Positions 26,758 through 34,939 of a stretch of DNA of 42,205 nt are shown here, in pieces. Made by a program: the position numbers and the translations under genes. Numbering within the stretch: position 1 is the stretch's first letter; each line of letters begins with the position of its first letter. Source of the DNA: Marinobacter vinifirmus (GTDB taxonomy: Bacteria > Pseudomonadota > Gammaproteobacteria > Pseudomonadales > Oleiphilaceae); contig NZ_NEFY01000018.1 of NCBI RefSeq assembly GCF_002258215.1, positions 1-42,205 of the forward strand, given 5' to 3'. The notes under the pieces were generated by a model. It searched no databases and was not told where the DNA came from. It was given only the letters and a program-made list of their open reading frames with translations.

Positions 26758-27864
26758 ATGTTGAAGTTGTGTAAGCCACAGGCGCTTGCCGCCGCTGTTG
26801 CTATGTCTCTGGGTGCCTCTTCGGTTGTTGCAGCCGAGGAAGTGCGTGTCTACAACTGGTCTGACTACATCGCCGAGGACACCCTGGCGAAGTTCACCGA
26901 AGAAACCGGCATCAAGGTTGTCTACGACGTGTACGACAGCAACGAGGTGCTGGAAGCTGCCCTGTTGTCTGGCCGTTCCGGTTATGACCTGGTGGTGCCT
27001 TCCAACCACTACGTGGCCAAGCAGATTTCTGCCAAGGCTTTCGTGGCGCTGGATCACAGCAAGCTGCCGAACATGGCCAACCTGAACCCGGATCTGATGG
27101 ACGATCTGGAAAAGGTTGACCCGGGTAGCCAGTTCTCCCTGCCGTACCTGTGGGGCACCAACGGCTATGGCTACAACGAAGGCCGTACCCAGACCATCCT
27201 GGGCGACAGCGCCCCGACCGACTCCTGGGCCCTGGTGTTTGATCCCGAAGTGACCGGCAAACTCGCCGCCGGTGGATGTGGCATTGCCATGCTCGATTCC
27301 GGCGAAGAGATGGTTCGTGCCGCCATGGCCTACATTGGCCTGGACCCGAACAGCAACAACGCCGACGACATCAAGAAAGGCGGTGAAGTGATCAAGGCGG
27401 TACGCCCGAACATCACCTACTTCCATTCATCCCGTTACATTGGCGACCTGGCCAACGGTGACCTGTGCGTGGCCGCCGGTTATTCCGGTGACATCCTGCA
27501 GGCCGCTGCCCGTGCTGAAGAAGCCGAGAACGGTAACGTCATCCGCTACACCATCCCCAAAGAGGGCGCGGTGCTGTGGTTCGACATGATGACCATTCCG
27601 GCCGGCGCGCCGAACGTGGAAAATGCCCACAAGCTGATGAATTTCCTGATGCGCCCGGAGATCATCGCCGATGTGACCAACTACGTGTGGTACGCCAACC
27701 CGAACAAGGCGGCCGATGAATTTGTCGATCCGGAAATCCTGAGCGACACCAGCATCTACCCCACCGACGAGGTGATGAAGAAGCTGTACATCATGGAAGG
27801 TCGGCCTCAGGACGCCCAGCGCCTGATGACCCGTACCTGGACCAGCGTGAAATCCGGTCGCTGA
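26758..27864 (+). CDS. potF: Polyamine ABC transporter, periplasmic binding protein (368 aa)
   Basis: Signal peptide (about 1-26, ending VVAA-EEV), then a PotD/PotF-type solute-binding domain. EEVRVYNWSDYIAEDTLAKFTEETGIKVVYDVYDSNE is diagnostic. GYDLVVPSNHYVAKQ, PYLWGTNGYGYN and SGEEMVRAAM line the polyamine cleft in the family; the second-lobe WFDMMTIPAGAPN is also typical. Expected ligand is putrescine or spermidine; the exact ligand is not readable from sequence. The ATG at 26758 is used because the earlier TTG gives a non-signal extension. First gene of a four-gene operon. Confidence 0.92.
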   Translation: MLKLCKPQALAAAVAMSLGASSVVAAEEVRVYNWSDYIAEDTLAKFTEETGIKVVYDVYDSNEVLEAALLSGRSGYDLVVPSNHYVAKQISAKAFVALDHSKLPNMANLNPDLMDDLEKVDPGSQFSLPYLWGTNGYGYNEGRTQTILGDSAPTDSWALVFDPEVTGKLAAGGCGIAMLDSGEEMVRAAMAYIGLDPNSNNADDIKKGGEVIKAVRPNITYFHSSRYIGDLANGDLCVAAGYSGDILQAAARAEEAENGNVIRYTIPKEGAVLWFDMMTIPAGAPNVENAHKLMNFLMRPEIIADVTNYVWYANPNKAADEFVDPEILSDTSIYPTDEVMKKLYIMEGRPQDAQRLMTRTWTSVKSGR

Positions 27865-27866
27865 CG

Positions 27867-28985
27867 GTGGCCGTGATCAACAATACCTCCGCGCAAGCGG
27901 AGGTGCTCCTCAGCATCAAGGGTATTTCCAAGAGCTTCGACAGCACCCTGGCGGTGGACGACGTGAGCCTGGACATCCACAAGGGCGAGATCTTCGCCCT
28001 GCTGGGTGGCTCCGGCTCTGGCAAGTCCACCCTGCTGCGCATGCTGGCAGGCTTTGAAACCCCGGATTCCGGTCGCATCGTGCTGGACGGCCAGGACATC
28101 ACTGCCCTGCCCCCATATCTGCGGCCCACCAACATGATGTTCCAGTCCTATGCCCTGTTCCCCCATATGACGGTGGAGCAGAACATTGCTATGGGCCTGA
28201 AGCAGGACAAGCTGCCGAAAAGCGAAATCGCCGACCGGGTGGCGGCCATGCTCAAGCTGGTGAAAATGGAAGCCTACGGCAAACGCCGGCCACAGCAATT
28301 GTCTGGCGGCCAGCAGCAACGTGTGGCCCTGGCCCGCTCCCTGGCCAAGCGGCCAAAGCTGTTGTTGCTGGACGAGCCCATGGGCGCGCTGGACAAGAAA
28401 CTGCGCACGGAAATGCAGCTGGAGCTGGTGGACATTCTGGAGAAAGTGGGCGTGACCTGCCTGATGGTGACCCACGACCAGGAAGAAGCCATGACCATGG
28501 CCAGCCGCATTGCCATCATGTCTTACGGCCGGATTGCCCAGGTGGGCTCGCCCATTGATATCTATGAGAGCCCGAACAGCCGCATGACGGCGGAGTTCAT
28601 CGGCTCGGTGAATATCTTCGAGGCGAACATCCTGGAAGACAACTCCGACAGCATCTCGCTGACCAGCGACCTGCTGGACGCACCGGTGTTTATCGACCGG
28701 GGTGTGACCACGCCCGCGGAAACCACAGAAACCCTGATCGCCCTGCGCCCGGAGAAGATCTACCTGACTACCGAGAAACCCGAGGGCGACACCAACTGGA
28801 GCTGCGGCACGGTAGACAACATTGCCTATCTTGGCGACATCACGTCTTACTACGTGAAGCTGGCCAGTGGTAAGCGGGTACAGGCCACCATGGCCAACGT
28901 GGAACGCCGGGGTGAGCGGCCTACCTGGGGTGACCGGGTGTATGTGTCCTGGGAAGCCTCCAGCCCTATCCTGCTCTGGAACTGA
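27867..28985 (+). CDS. potG: Polyamine ABC transporter, ATPase subunit (372 aa)
   Basis: ABC ATPase with Walker A GGSGSGKST (47-55), Q-loop FQSYALFPHM, signature LSGGQQQR, Walker B LLLLDEPMGALD and H-loop VTHDQEEAMT. The C-terminal TOBE region (about 250-372) is typical of PotA/PotG. The start is GTG at 27867, only 2 nt after the potF stop; GTG at 27873 is another choice. Energises import with the two permeases that follow. Confidence 0.94.
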   Translation: MAVINNTSAQAEVLLSIKGISKSFDSTLAVDDVSLDIHKGEIFALLGGSGSGKSTLLRMLAGFETPDSGRIVLDGQDITALPPYLRPTNMMFQSYALFPHMTVEQNIAMGLKQDKLPKSEIADRVAAMLKLVKMEAYGKRRPQQLSGGQQQRVALARSLAKRPKLLLLDEPMGALDKKLRTEMQLELVDILEKVGVTCLMVTHDQEEAMTMASRIAIMSYGRIAQVGSPIDIYESPNSRMTAEFIGSVNIFEANILEDNSDSISLTSDLLDAPVFIDRGVTTPAETTETLIALRPEKIYLTTEKPEGDTNWSCGTVDNIAYLGDITSYYVKLASGKRVQATMANVERRGERPTWGDRVYVSWEASSPILLWN

Positions 28986-28989
28986 CGCC

Positions 28990-29919
28990 ATGACCAAGAA
29001 GCTTCTGGCAACCCCTCTTGCTGAGCGGGTGCGTGCGGTGGTATTCCATCGCCGGGTGGTGTTTGGCGTGCCGTTCGCCTGGCTGCTGCTGTTCTTCCTG
29101 CTGCCATTCGCGCTGGTACTGAAGATCAGCCTGACCTCGGCGGTGATGGCGATTCCGCCTTACGAGCCCGTGTTCCGGTGGGTGGATAACACCCTGTCGG
29201 TGGTGGTCAACTTTGGCAATTACCTGTTCCTGGCCTCCGACAGCCTGTATATCGCCGCCTACTGGGGCTCGGTAAAAACCGCCTTCCTGGCCACCCTGTT
29301 CTGCCTGCTGATCGGTTACCCCATGGCCTACGCCATGGCCCGGGCGCCCAAGCACTGGCAATTGGTGTTCCTGCTGATGGTGATGCTGCCGTCCTGGACC
29401 TCGTTCCTGATTCGCGTGTACGCCTGGATGGGCATTCTGGGAAACCAGGGGCTGCTGAACAGCTTTCTGATGTGGCTGGGGCTGATCGACTCACCCCTGA
29501 AGATGCTGAACACCAACTTTGCGGTGATTCTGGGCATTGTCTACGCCTACCTGCCGTTCATGATCCTGCCCATCTACACCAACCTGGTGAAGCTGGACGT
29601 GCGCCTGCTGGAAGCGGCGTCGGATCTTGGCTGCCGTAGCCTGACTACTTTCTGGGCGATCACTTTGCCCCTGTCCAAGGCCGGCATCCTGGCCGGCTCC
29701 ATGCTGGTATTCATTCCGGCGGTGGGCGAGTTTGTGATTCCGGAACTGCTGGGCGGGCCGGATACCCTGATGATCGGCAAGGTGCTGTGGGAAGAGTTTT
29801 TCAACAATCGCGACTGGCCGGTGGCCTCTGCGCTGGCGATTGTCATGCTGGCGCTGCTGTTGATTCCGATTGTGCTGTTCCACCGCTTCCAGGCTCGGGA
29901 GATGGAAAAGAATGGTTAA
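28990..29919 (+). CDS. potH: Polyamine ABC transporter, permease 1 (309 aa)
   Basis: Inner-membrane permease of the PotB/PotH type with six predicted helices. The first is GVPFAWLLLFFLLPFALVLKISL. The cytoplasmic EAA loop reads EAASDLGCRSLTTFWAITLPLSKAGI. The long in-frame extension upstream lies inside potG and is rejected; ATG at 28990 starts 4 nt after its stop. Overlaps potI by 8 nt (ATGGTTAA), indicating coupled translation. Confidence 0.93.
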   Translation: MTKKLLATPLAERVRAVVFHRRVVFGVPFAWLLLFFLLPFALVLKISLTSAVMAIPPYEPVFRWVDNTLSVVVNFGNYLFLASDSLYIAAYWGSVKTAFLATLFCLLIGYPMAYAMARAPKHWQLVFLLMVMLPSWTSFLIRVYAWMGILGNQGLLNSFLMWLGLIDSPLKMLNTNFAVILGIVYAYLPFMILPIYTNLVKLDVRLLEAASDLGCRSLTTFWAITLPLSKAGILAGSMLVFIPAVGEFVIPELLGGPDTLMIGKVLWEEFFNNRDWPVASALAIVMLALLLIPIVLFHRFQAREMEKNG

Positions 29920-30733
29920 GCTGAAAGCCCCCGGCTTCTCAAAGTCCATGCTGGCGCTGGGCATGCTGTTCCTGTACCTGCCGATGGTGGTGCTGATCGT
30001 TTACTCGTTCAACACCTCCCGGCTGGTGTCTGTGTGGGCCGGCTTCTCCACCAAGTGGTACGGCGCGCTGTTTGCCAATGAGCAGATTCTGTCTGCCGTG
30101 TGGATGAGCCTGCGCATTGCCTTCTATTCTGCCAGCATGGCGGTGTGCCTGGGCACCCTTTGTGCCTTTGTGATTACCCGGTTCAAGAAGATGCGTGGCC
30201 GCACCCTGCTGTCCAGCATGATCACGGCGCCGCTGGTGATGCCGGAAGTGATCACCGGCCTGTCGCTGTTGCTGCTGTTTGTGCAGATGGCGCAACTGAT
30301 CGGCTGGCCGGTGGACCGTGGCATGGCGACGATCTGGATTGCCCACACCACTTTCTGCAGTGCTTATGTGGCGGTGGTGGTGAGTGCGCGCTTGCGGGAG
30401 GTGGATTTGTCCATTGAGGAGGCGGCCATGGATCTGGGCTGTACGCCGCTGAAGACTTTCTTTGTGATTACGCTGCCGGTGATTGCGCCGGCGTTGGTGT
30501 CGGGGTGGTTGCTGGCGTTTACTTTGTCGCTGGATGATCTGGTGATTGCCAGCTTTGTGTCCGGGCCGGGAGCGACGACGTTGCCGATGGTGGTGTTTTC
30601 GTCTGTGCGGATGGGGGTGTCGCCGGAGATTAATGCGTTGGCTACTTTGATTATTGCGGCGGTTTCGGTGATTGCCTTCATCGCCTGGTTCTGGATGCGG
30701 CGGGCGGAGAAGCGGCGGTTGCGGCCTCGGTGA
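29912..30733 (+). CDS. potI: Polyamine ABC transporter, permease 2 (273 aa)
   Basis: PotC/PotI-type permease. The N-terminal helix is ALGMLFLYLPMVVLIVYSFNTSR and the EAA loop EEAAMDLGCTPLKTFFVITLPVIAPALVSG. It ends MRRAEKRRLRPR. Oddity: from about 30370 to the end, third positions switch to G and T (for example 45 of 60 bases at 30481-30540 are G or T), unlike the first two thirds, which use C and G. The protein stays normal, so this is base composition, not frameshift. Ends 69 bp from the convergent racemase-family gene. Confidence 0.93.
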   Translation: MVKLKAPGFSKSMLALGMLFLYLPMVVLIVYSFNTSRLVSVWAGFSTKWYGALFANEQILSAVWMSLRIAFYSASMAVCLGTLCAFVITRFKKMRGRTLLSSMITAPLVMPEVITGLSLLLLFVQMAQLIGWPVDRGMATIWIAHTTFCSAYVAVVVSARLREVDLSIEEAAMDLGCTPLKTFFVITLPVIAPALVSGWLLAFTLSLDDLVIASFVSGPGATTLPMVVFSSVRMGVSPEINALATLIIAAVSVIAFIAWFWMRRAEKRRLRPR

Positions 30734-30751
30734 GTGGCTGGCTCGGGGTCA

Positions 30752-30787
30752 GGCTTGGGCTCCTATCCGTTTGGTTGTGGGGGCGGG
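30752..30787 (-). repeat. Truncated hairpin-element end (copy 7)
   Basis: GGCTTGGGCTCCTATCC...GTTGTGGGGGCGGG matches the left flank of copies 2, 4 and 6, but the hairpin itself is missing; the sequence runs at once into the end of the racemase-family gene. It is either a decayed copy or a solo end, in the gap between two convergent genes. Confidence 0.7.
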
Positions 30788-30801
30788 ATAGGTTCTGCAG
30801 G

Positions 30802-31845
30802 TTAAGGCACATCTTCTGATTTGAGGATGTGAGTCAGGCCGTTGCATTCCACCATGGGGTCGTCGCAGTTCACTACGATGTCGGACTTTGCGATGACGTA
30901 GGCTTTGCCGGTTATGTTGTTTTTGACCACCTGGTATTTCCCTGCCTTTTCCACTTCGGTGAATTCTCCGATGAAGCCGGTTTCCCTCAGGGATATGGTT
31001 TCGAGTTTGTCGCCGGGTTTGATTTGGCCCTCGTGGTTCATTAACGCCAGTCTTGCGGAGGTTCCGGTGCCGGTGGTGCTTCGGCAGATGACGCCGGGGT
31101 GGACGTAGGTTGCTGAGCGGGAGCGGTAGTAGCCTTCGGCTATTTGTTCTACCGGGCCCATGAAGTGGAGGAACGGGAGGGGGCCTACGTCGCCCAGGGT
31201 GTAGTGGGAGAAGCCTCTTTCGGCCTGGATGGCTTCGACGATGGCGTGGGCGGTTTGGGCTAGTTGGTGCTCTTCGTCCAGGGTGAGGTCGAAGCCGAGG
31301 GATTTGGCGTCTACCAGGGCGTAGAAGCCGCCGCTGTAGGCGACGCTGTAGTTGACCTTGCCGATGCCGGGTACGTTGATGCTGGCGTTGTGGGTGTGGA
31401 TGTAGCTGGGCAGGCCTTCGCAGGTTATGGCTTCTACTACGCCGTTGTGCACGGTGGCTTCTATGTTTACCAGGCCGGCTGGGGATTCGAGCTTGAAGTG
31501 TTGCTTGCCTTCCTGTTTGGGGACTATGCCGGTTTCCAGTACGGCGGTGGCGGTGCAGATGGTGTTGGAGCCGGAGTAGATGGGGTAGCCCATGACTTCC
31601 ATGATGATGTAACCGGCGGCGGCTTCGGGGTTGGTGGCGGGTACCAGCAGGTCTACGGACATTTCGGGGATGCCATAGGGTTCTTCCAGCAGCAACCGTC
31701 GCAGGCCGTCGGCGTCGTCGCGCAGGTATTCCATCTGGGCCCTTACCGTATTTCCCGGCAAGTCGATGATGCCGCCGGTGACGATTCGGCTGACGTCACC
31801 GGCGGCATGGGTATCCATCAGTTGAATGGTGAGTTCAGGTTTCAT
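30802..31845 (-). CDS. Proline racemase-family enzyme with Ser/Thr in place of both catalytic Cys (347 aa)
   Basis: Proline racemase/hydroxyproline epimerase/dehydratase superfamily. MDTHAAGDVSRIVTGG at the N-terminus, then YSGSNTICTATAVLETG where true racemases have MCGH: the first Cys is Ser91 and the His is Ser93. At the second site RSTTGTGTSAR replaces SPCGTGTSA, so Cys becomes Thr258. Members lacking the Cys pair include trans-3-hydroxyproline dehydratases, so dehydration or elimination is more likely than racemisation. The preferred start ATG (31845) overlaps the stop of the oxidoreductase gene (ATGA), so the two form an operon. Substrate and role are open. Confidence 0.85.
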   Translation of the reverse strand: MKPELTIQLMDTHAAGDVSRIVTGGIIDLPGNTVRAQMEYLRDDADGLRRLLLEEPYGIPEMSVDLLVPATNPEAAAGYIIMEVMGYPIYSGSNTICTATAVLETGIVPKQEGKQHFKLESPAGLVNIEATVHNGVVEAITCEGLPSYIHTHNASINVPGIGKVNYSVAYSGGFYALVDAKSLGFDLTLDEEHQLAQTAHAIVEAIQAERGFSHYTLGDVGPLPFLHFMGPVEQIAEGYYRSRSATYVHPGVICRSTTGTGTSARLALMNHEGQIKPGDKLETISLRETGFIGEFTEVEKAGKYQVVKNNITGKAYVIAKSDIVVNCDDPMVECNGLTHILKSEDVP

Positions 31846-32993
31846 CCGCCCGCCTCCACGGCGAAGGGTTGTCCGTGTTCCAGCCACTGAGCATCCGGGA
31901 CAATGACGATCTTGCCCAGGTAGTTGCTGCCACGGTTCACGAAGTACTCTTCAGCTTTGTGCAGGTCAGACAGTTTGAACGCGCCGTGCAGGACGGGTTT
32001 GAGCTGGCCATCGCGTATCCAGGTCATCAACTGGTTTGCTTCTTCCCGGGTGCCGTGAGACACGCCGAAGATCTGCACCTGGTACAGGTAGATTCGGGTC
32101 CACAGGATTTCGCTGATGTTGCCGCCACTGGCGCCGGCGATGCTCAGGCGCGGGTAGGTGCTTCGGGCGTTCATGTCGAAGATCATGGCGTCGATGAATT
32201 TGTCGGTCATTTCGCCGCCTACCAGGTCCATCACTGCGTCCAGGGGTTTGCCATCCGTTTCGGCCTTCACCCGGTCGACGAAGGTGTCCATGTTGCTGCG
32301 ATCCAGCACCGCTTCGGCGCCAAGATCGAGCAGTGCTTTTGCCTTGCCTTTCTGGCTCAGTGCGTAGGGAATGGCACCGATAATCCGGCAGAGCTGGATC
32401 AGGGCCGTGCCCACACCGCCGCTGGCACCCGTGACCAGAACCCGTTCGCCCGCCTGCACGTTGGCAGAAGTGAGCATGTGGTAGGCGGTCTGGTAGGAGC
32501 ACATGCCCATGGCCGCCAGCTCGGCATCGGCCAGTTCCGGGTTGGGGATATGGTGAAACTGGTCAGACGGCAGGACGACGTATTCGGCGTAGCCGCCATC
32601 GGCGCCATGGCCGTAGTAGTCCGGGGTGAGATTGATGTCGGTGCGGTCGTTGGCGTAGATGTTGAAGTCCAGCAGGCCTCGCTCCCCGATACGTTGTTCG
32701 CTGACGCCCTCACCCAATGCGACTACACGGCCTACGATGTCGGCGCCTTGTATGCGCGGGAAGGTTAGCGTGGGTTTGCCGCCCATCTGGAATGAGGTCA
32801 TTTCGCCTTTTTTGGTGGGGTATAAACCTTCACGGGCTTTGCGGTCTGTGTTGTTCTTGGCGGTGGCGGTTACCTGGACCAGGACCTGGCCGGCTGCTGG
32901 TCTGGGCACCGGAACATCCTGGTATTCAAGCTTTTCCAGGCCGCCATGGCCGGTGAGGACCATGGCTTTCATGGTGGGCGGGATGTCGGGCAT
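31842..32993 (-). CDS. Zinc-independent MDR-type alcohol dehydrogenase / quinone oxidoreductase (383 aa)
   Basis: Medium-chain dehydrogenase of the quinone-oxidoreductase type. The N-terminal GroES-like part starts MKAMVLTGHGGLEKLEYQDVPVPRPAAGQVLVQV, NAD(P) is bound at VTGASGGVGTALIQ (188-195), and the C-terminal SHGTREEANQL region follows. The catalytic and structural zinc ligands of classic ADH are absent. The start ATG at 32993 has AGGAAG; the longer frame is rejected. Translationally coupled to the racemase-family gene, suggesting joint action on the same compound, but no pathway is evident. Confidence 0.87.
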   Translation of the reverse strand: MPDIPPTMKAMVLTGHGGLEKLEYQDVPVPRPAAGQVLVQVTATAKNNTDRKAREGLYPTKKGEMTSFQMGGKPTLTFPRIQGADIVGRVVALGEGVSEQRIGERGLLDFNIYANDRTDINLTPDYYGHGADGGYAEYVVLPSDQFHHIPNPELADAELAAMGMCSYQTAYHMLTSANVQAGERVLVTGASGGVGTALIQLCRIIGAIPYALSQKGKAKALLDLGAEAVLDRSNMDTFVDRVKAETDGKPLDAVMDLVGGEMTDKFIDAMIFDMNARSTYPRLSIAGASGGNISEILWTRIYLYQVQIFGVSHGTREEANQLMTWIRDGQLKPVLHGAFKLSDLHKAEEYFVNRGSNYLGKIVIVPDAQWLEHGQPFAVEAGG

Positions 32994-33076
32994 TGAATTC
33001 TTCCTGCGTTGGTGAATTCTTTGATTCACTGAGCATAGGAAAGATCTGGCTTTGTGTCAGGGAACGTGATGAGTTT

Positions 33077-33203
33077 GGCTTGGGCTCCCATCCTTCTGGT
33101 TGTGGGGGCGGGCTGGGAGGTGGGGCGTGTTTTTCTTCTGGAAAAAATAACTCGCTTCGCTCAGACATCTTTTTTTCTGCCAGAAAAACACGCCCCACCT
33201 CCC
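33077..33203 (-). repeat. Solo hairpin element, copy 6 (22 bp perfect stem)
   Basis: A single minus-oriented unit in the 272 bp gap between the oxidoreductase start and the AI-2E-type gene end. It opens with GGCTTGGGCTCCCATCC. The arms 33115-33136 and 33182-33203 pair perfectly over 22 bp, the longest stem of the family, with its own sequence (GGGAGGTGGGGCGTG...). The loop holds AACTCGCTTCGCTCAGACATC. No partner hairpin is present, so single units exist as well as pairs. Confidence 0.88.
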
Positions 33204-33265
33204 GCCGGCAGAACCTTGTTGGAAAGGAAGCTCAGTTCGTGATCGAGCGCTGTGTTTTAGACGGC

Positions 33266-34369
33266 TTATCGAGCAATTACTTTGTACACCGGACGCAGTC
33301 TCGGGATTTGTTTTAGGATCACTTGAATTACTGTCATCAGGGGGACGGCCAGCAGTACGCCTACCGGGCCCCAGAGCCAGCCCCAGAAGAAGATGGATAC
33401 GAAGATGATGACGGGGTTGATGGCCATGCGGAATCCGTGGATCCAGGGTTCCAGGAAGAAGCCGACGATGGTGGTGAGCAGGATGAAGCTTAGCGGTGCC
33501 AGTGCCATCATCCAGACGGTGTCCAGGGTTAGTGCCGACACTAGCGCCAGTAGCGCGATGGTGAGCATGTTGCCGAGATAGGGAATAAACCGTGCAAGGC
33601 CGGCGATCAGGCCCCATACGGCCGGGTCCGGCAGGCCGATGGCCCAGCAGGTGAGCCCGGTGATCAGGCCTACCGAGAGGTTGCTCAGGCCCAACACGGC
33701 CAGGTACTGGGCGATCTGGTGTTGGGAGTCGTGGGTAATTCTGAGCACGGTTTTGCGCTGGGATCTGGGGATTTGCCGCACGAAGTTGCGGATCAACCTG
33801 TCGCCGCTGACCAGCAGAAAGTAGGTCAACGCCAACGCCAGCGCCAGGCCGGCCAGGCCGTTGCGGGCCTTTGTCATCAGCTGGCTGCGCCAGGAATCGG
33901 TCTGCAGCACGACCGTTGTGGGCTTGTCGCTGTCACCTTCGGCCGATAATCCCTCTACAGATTTTTCCACCTGCTCTGCAGAACGGGTGACTTTGTCCAG
34001 TTGCCGCATAATCTCGCTGTCGCCCACCAACAGGCGTGACAAACCTTGCGGGGCCCGTTCGGCCCATTCCAGCGCCGGTGCCGTTACAGCAACCCCCAAG
34101 CCGACAATGCCGGCCAGCACCACAAGCACCAGTACAAGCGAGCTCACCACCCGAGGAACATGCCATTTCAACCGGGCTTTTTTCACCAGGGGCGACAACA
34201 ACAAGCTGGTGAGCACGGCGAGAATGATCGGCAGAACAATCTGGTGGGCCAGGTACAAGGTGTACAGAATCCCCAGCGTGAACAGGCCGTAGATGGGAGT
34301 GGACAACTCGGCAAGCGCTGACGCTTTTTTGTCTTCCGGAGCGGTCTGGTCGGGCTTCTGGTCTTCCAT
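33266..34369 (-). CDS. AI-2E/PerM-family membrane protein (367 aa)
   Basis: Eight or so hydrophobic segments: two at the N-terminus (PIYGLFTLGILYTLYLAHQIVLPIILAVLTSLLLSPLV), one near 80-100, then a soluble loop (about 105-175). A cluster follows with GLSNLSVGLITGLTCWAIGLPDPAVWGLIAGLARFIPYLGNMLT and FFLEPWIHGFRMAINPVIIFVSIFFWGWLWGPVGVLLAVPLM. The P-x-G-N and E-P motifs are family hallmarks. The family includes TqsA-type and ion/proton antiporter members; substrate cannot be assigned. ATG at 34369 preferred to TTG at 34375. Confidence 0.88.
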   Translation of the reverse strand: MEDQKPDQTAPEDKKASALAELSTPIYGLFTLGILYTLYLAHQIVLPIILAVLTSLLLSPLVKKARLKWHVPRVVSSLVLVLVVLAGIVGLGVAVTAPALEWAERAPQGLSRLLVGDSEIMRQLDKVTRSAEQVEKSVEGLSAEGDSDKPTTVVLQTDSWRSQLMTKARNGLAGLALALALTYFLLVSGDRLIRNFVRQIPRSQRKTVLRITHDSQHQIAQYLAVLGLSNLSVGLITGLTCWAIGLPDPAVWGLIAGLARFIPYLGNMLTIALLALVSALTLDTVWMMALAPLSFILLTTIVGFFLEPWIHGFRMAINPVIIFVSIFFWGWLWGPVGVLLAVPLMTVIQVILKQIPRLRPVYKVIAR

Positions 34370-34543
34370 GTGCAAGTCTGGCCTGGTAAGTGTTTACACA
34401 GAAGCCTGCGCTTCCGCAAAGACACCAGTGTAGCGTTTCGAACAAGTGGCTGCATTATCAGGGCATTACAAACGCCACGGCGCTGAACCATCAGCCACTC
34501 GGCTCGTATAGTTAACAAATGCCACCGGATAACCAGAACCTGC
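34370..34543. promoter_or_regulatory. Divergent region, AI-2E-type / DUF393 genes
   Basis: 174 bp between divergent genes. TATAGT at 34507-34512 is a reasonable -10 for the DUF393 gene, with a weak -35 (TGAACC) about 17 nt upstream. Nothing else is recognised. Confidence 0.4.
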
Positions 34544-34915
34544 ATGAACCCAAAATACGACACATTGTTCTACGACGGCAGCTGCCCGCTCTGCGCAAAG
34601 GAAATCCGCACCCTGCGCCGGCTGCAGCGTGGGCAACTCATCTTCGCAGACATTCACGAGCAACCGGAAGGCAGCCCCCAACTGCCCTCCCATGAAGACC
34701 TCCTCCGCCGCCTGCATTTGATGACCTGGACCGGCGAATGGGTAACCGGGCTGCACGCCAACGTGCGGGCCTGGAGCCATGCGCCGTTTGGGCGGCTGTT
34801 CAAACCGCTGTTGTGGCCGGTGATCTATCCCATTGCCAGGCGGGTTTATGAGAGCTGGGCTGACCGGCGGTATGAGCGGAAGTATGTTTGTGCTTTGGGG
34901 GTAAAGAAAACGTAG
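34544..34915 (+). CDS. DUF393 thiol-disulfide oxidoreductase-like protein (123 aa)
   Basis: Short DCC-family (DUF393) protein with thioredoxin-like start TLFYDGSCPLCAKEIRTLRR; Cys14 and Cys17 form the CxxC. The rest, including WTGEWVTGLHANVRAW and a basic tail RRYERKYVCALGVKKT, is typical. Probable cytoplasmic or membrane-associated redox protein with unknown partner. Monocistronic by position, convergent with the DUF3592 gene 24 bp away. Confidence 0.87.
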   Translation: MNPKYDTLFYDGSCPLCAKEIRTLRRLQRGQLIFADIHEQPEGSPQLPSHEDLLRRLHLMTWTGEWVTGLHANVRAWSHAPFGRLFKPLLWPVIYPIARRVYESWADRRYERKYVCALGVKKT

Positions 34916-34939
34916 CCTCCGCGTGCAGCCTGACGCCTC

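Noticed and set aside
30370..30733. Frameshift or chimera at the 3' end of potI
   Set aside because: The reading frame and protein motifs (EAA loop, last helices) remain normal; only base composition changes.
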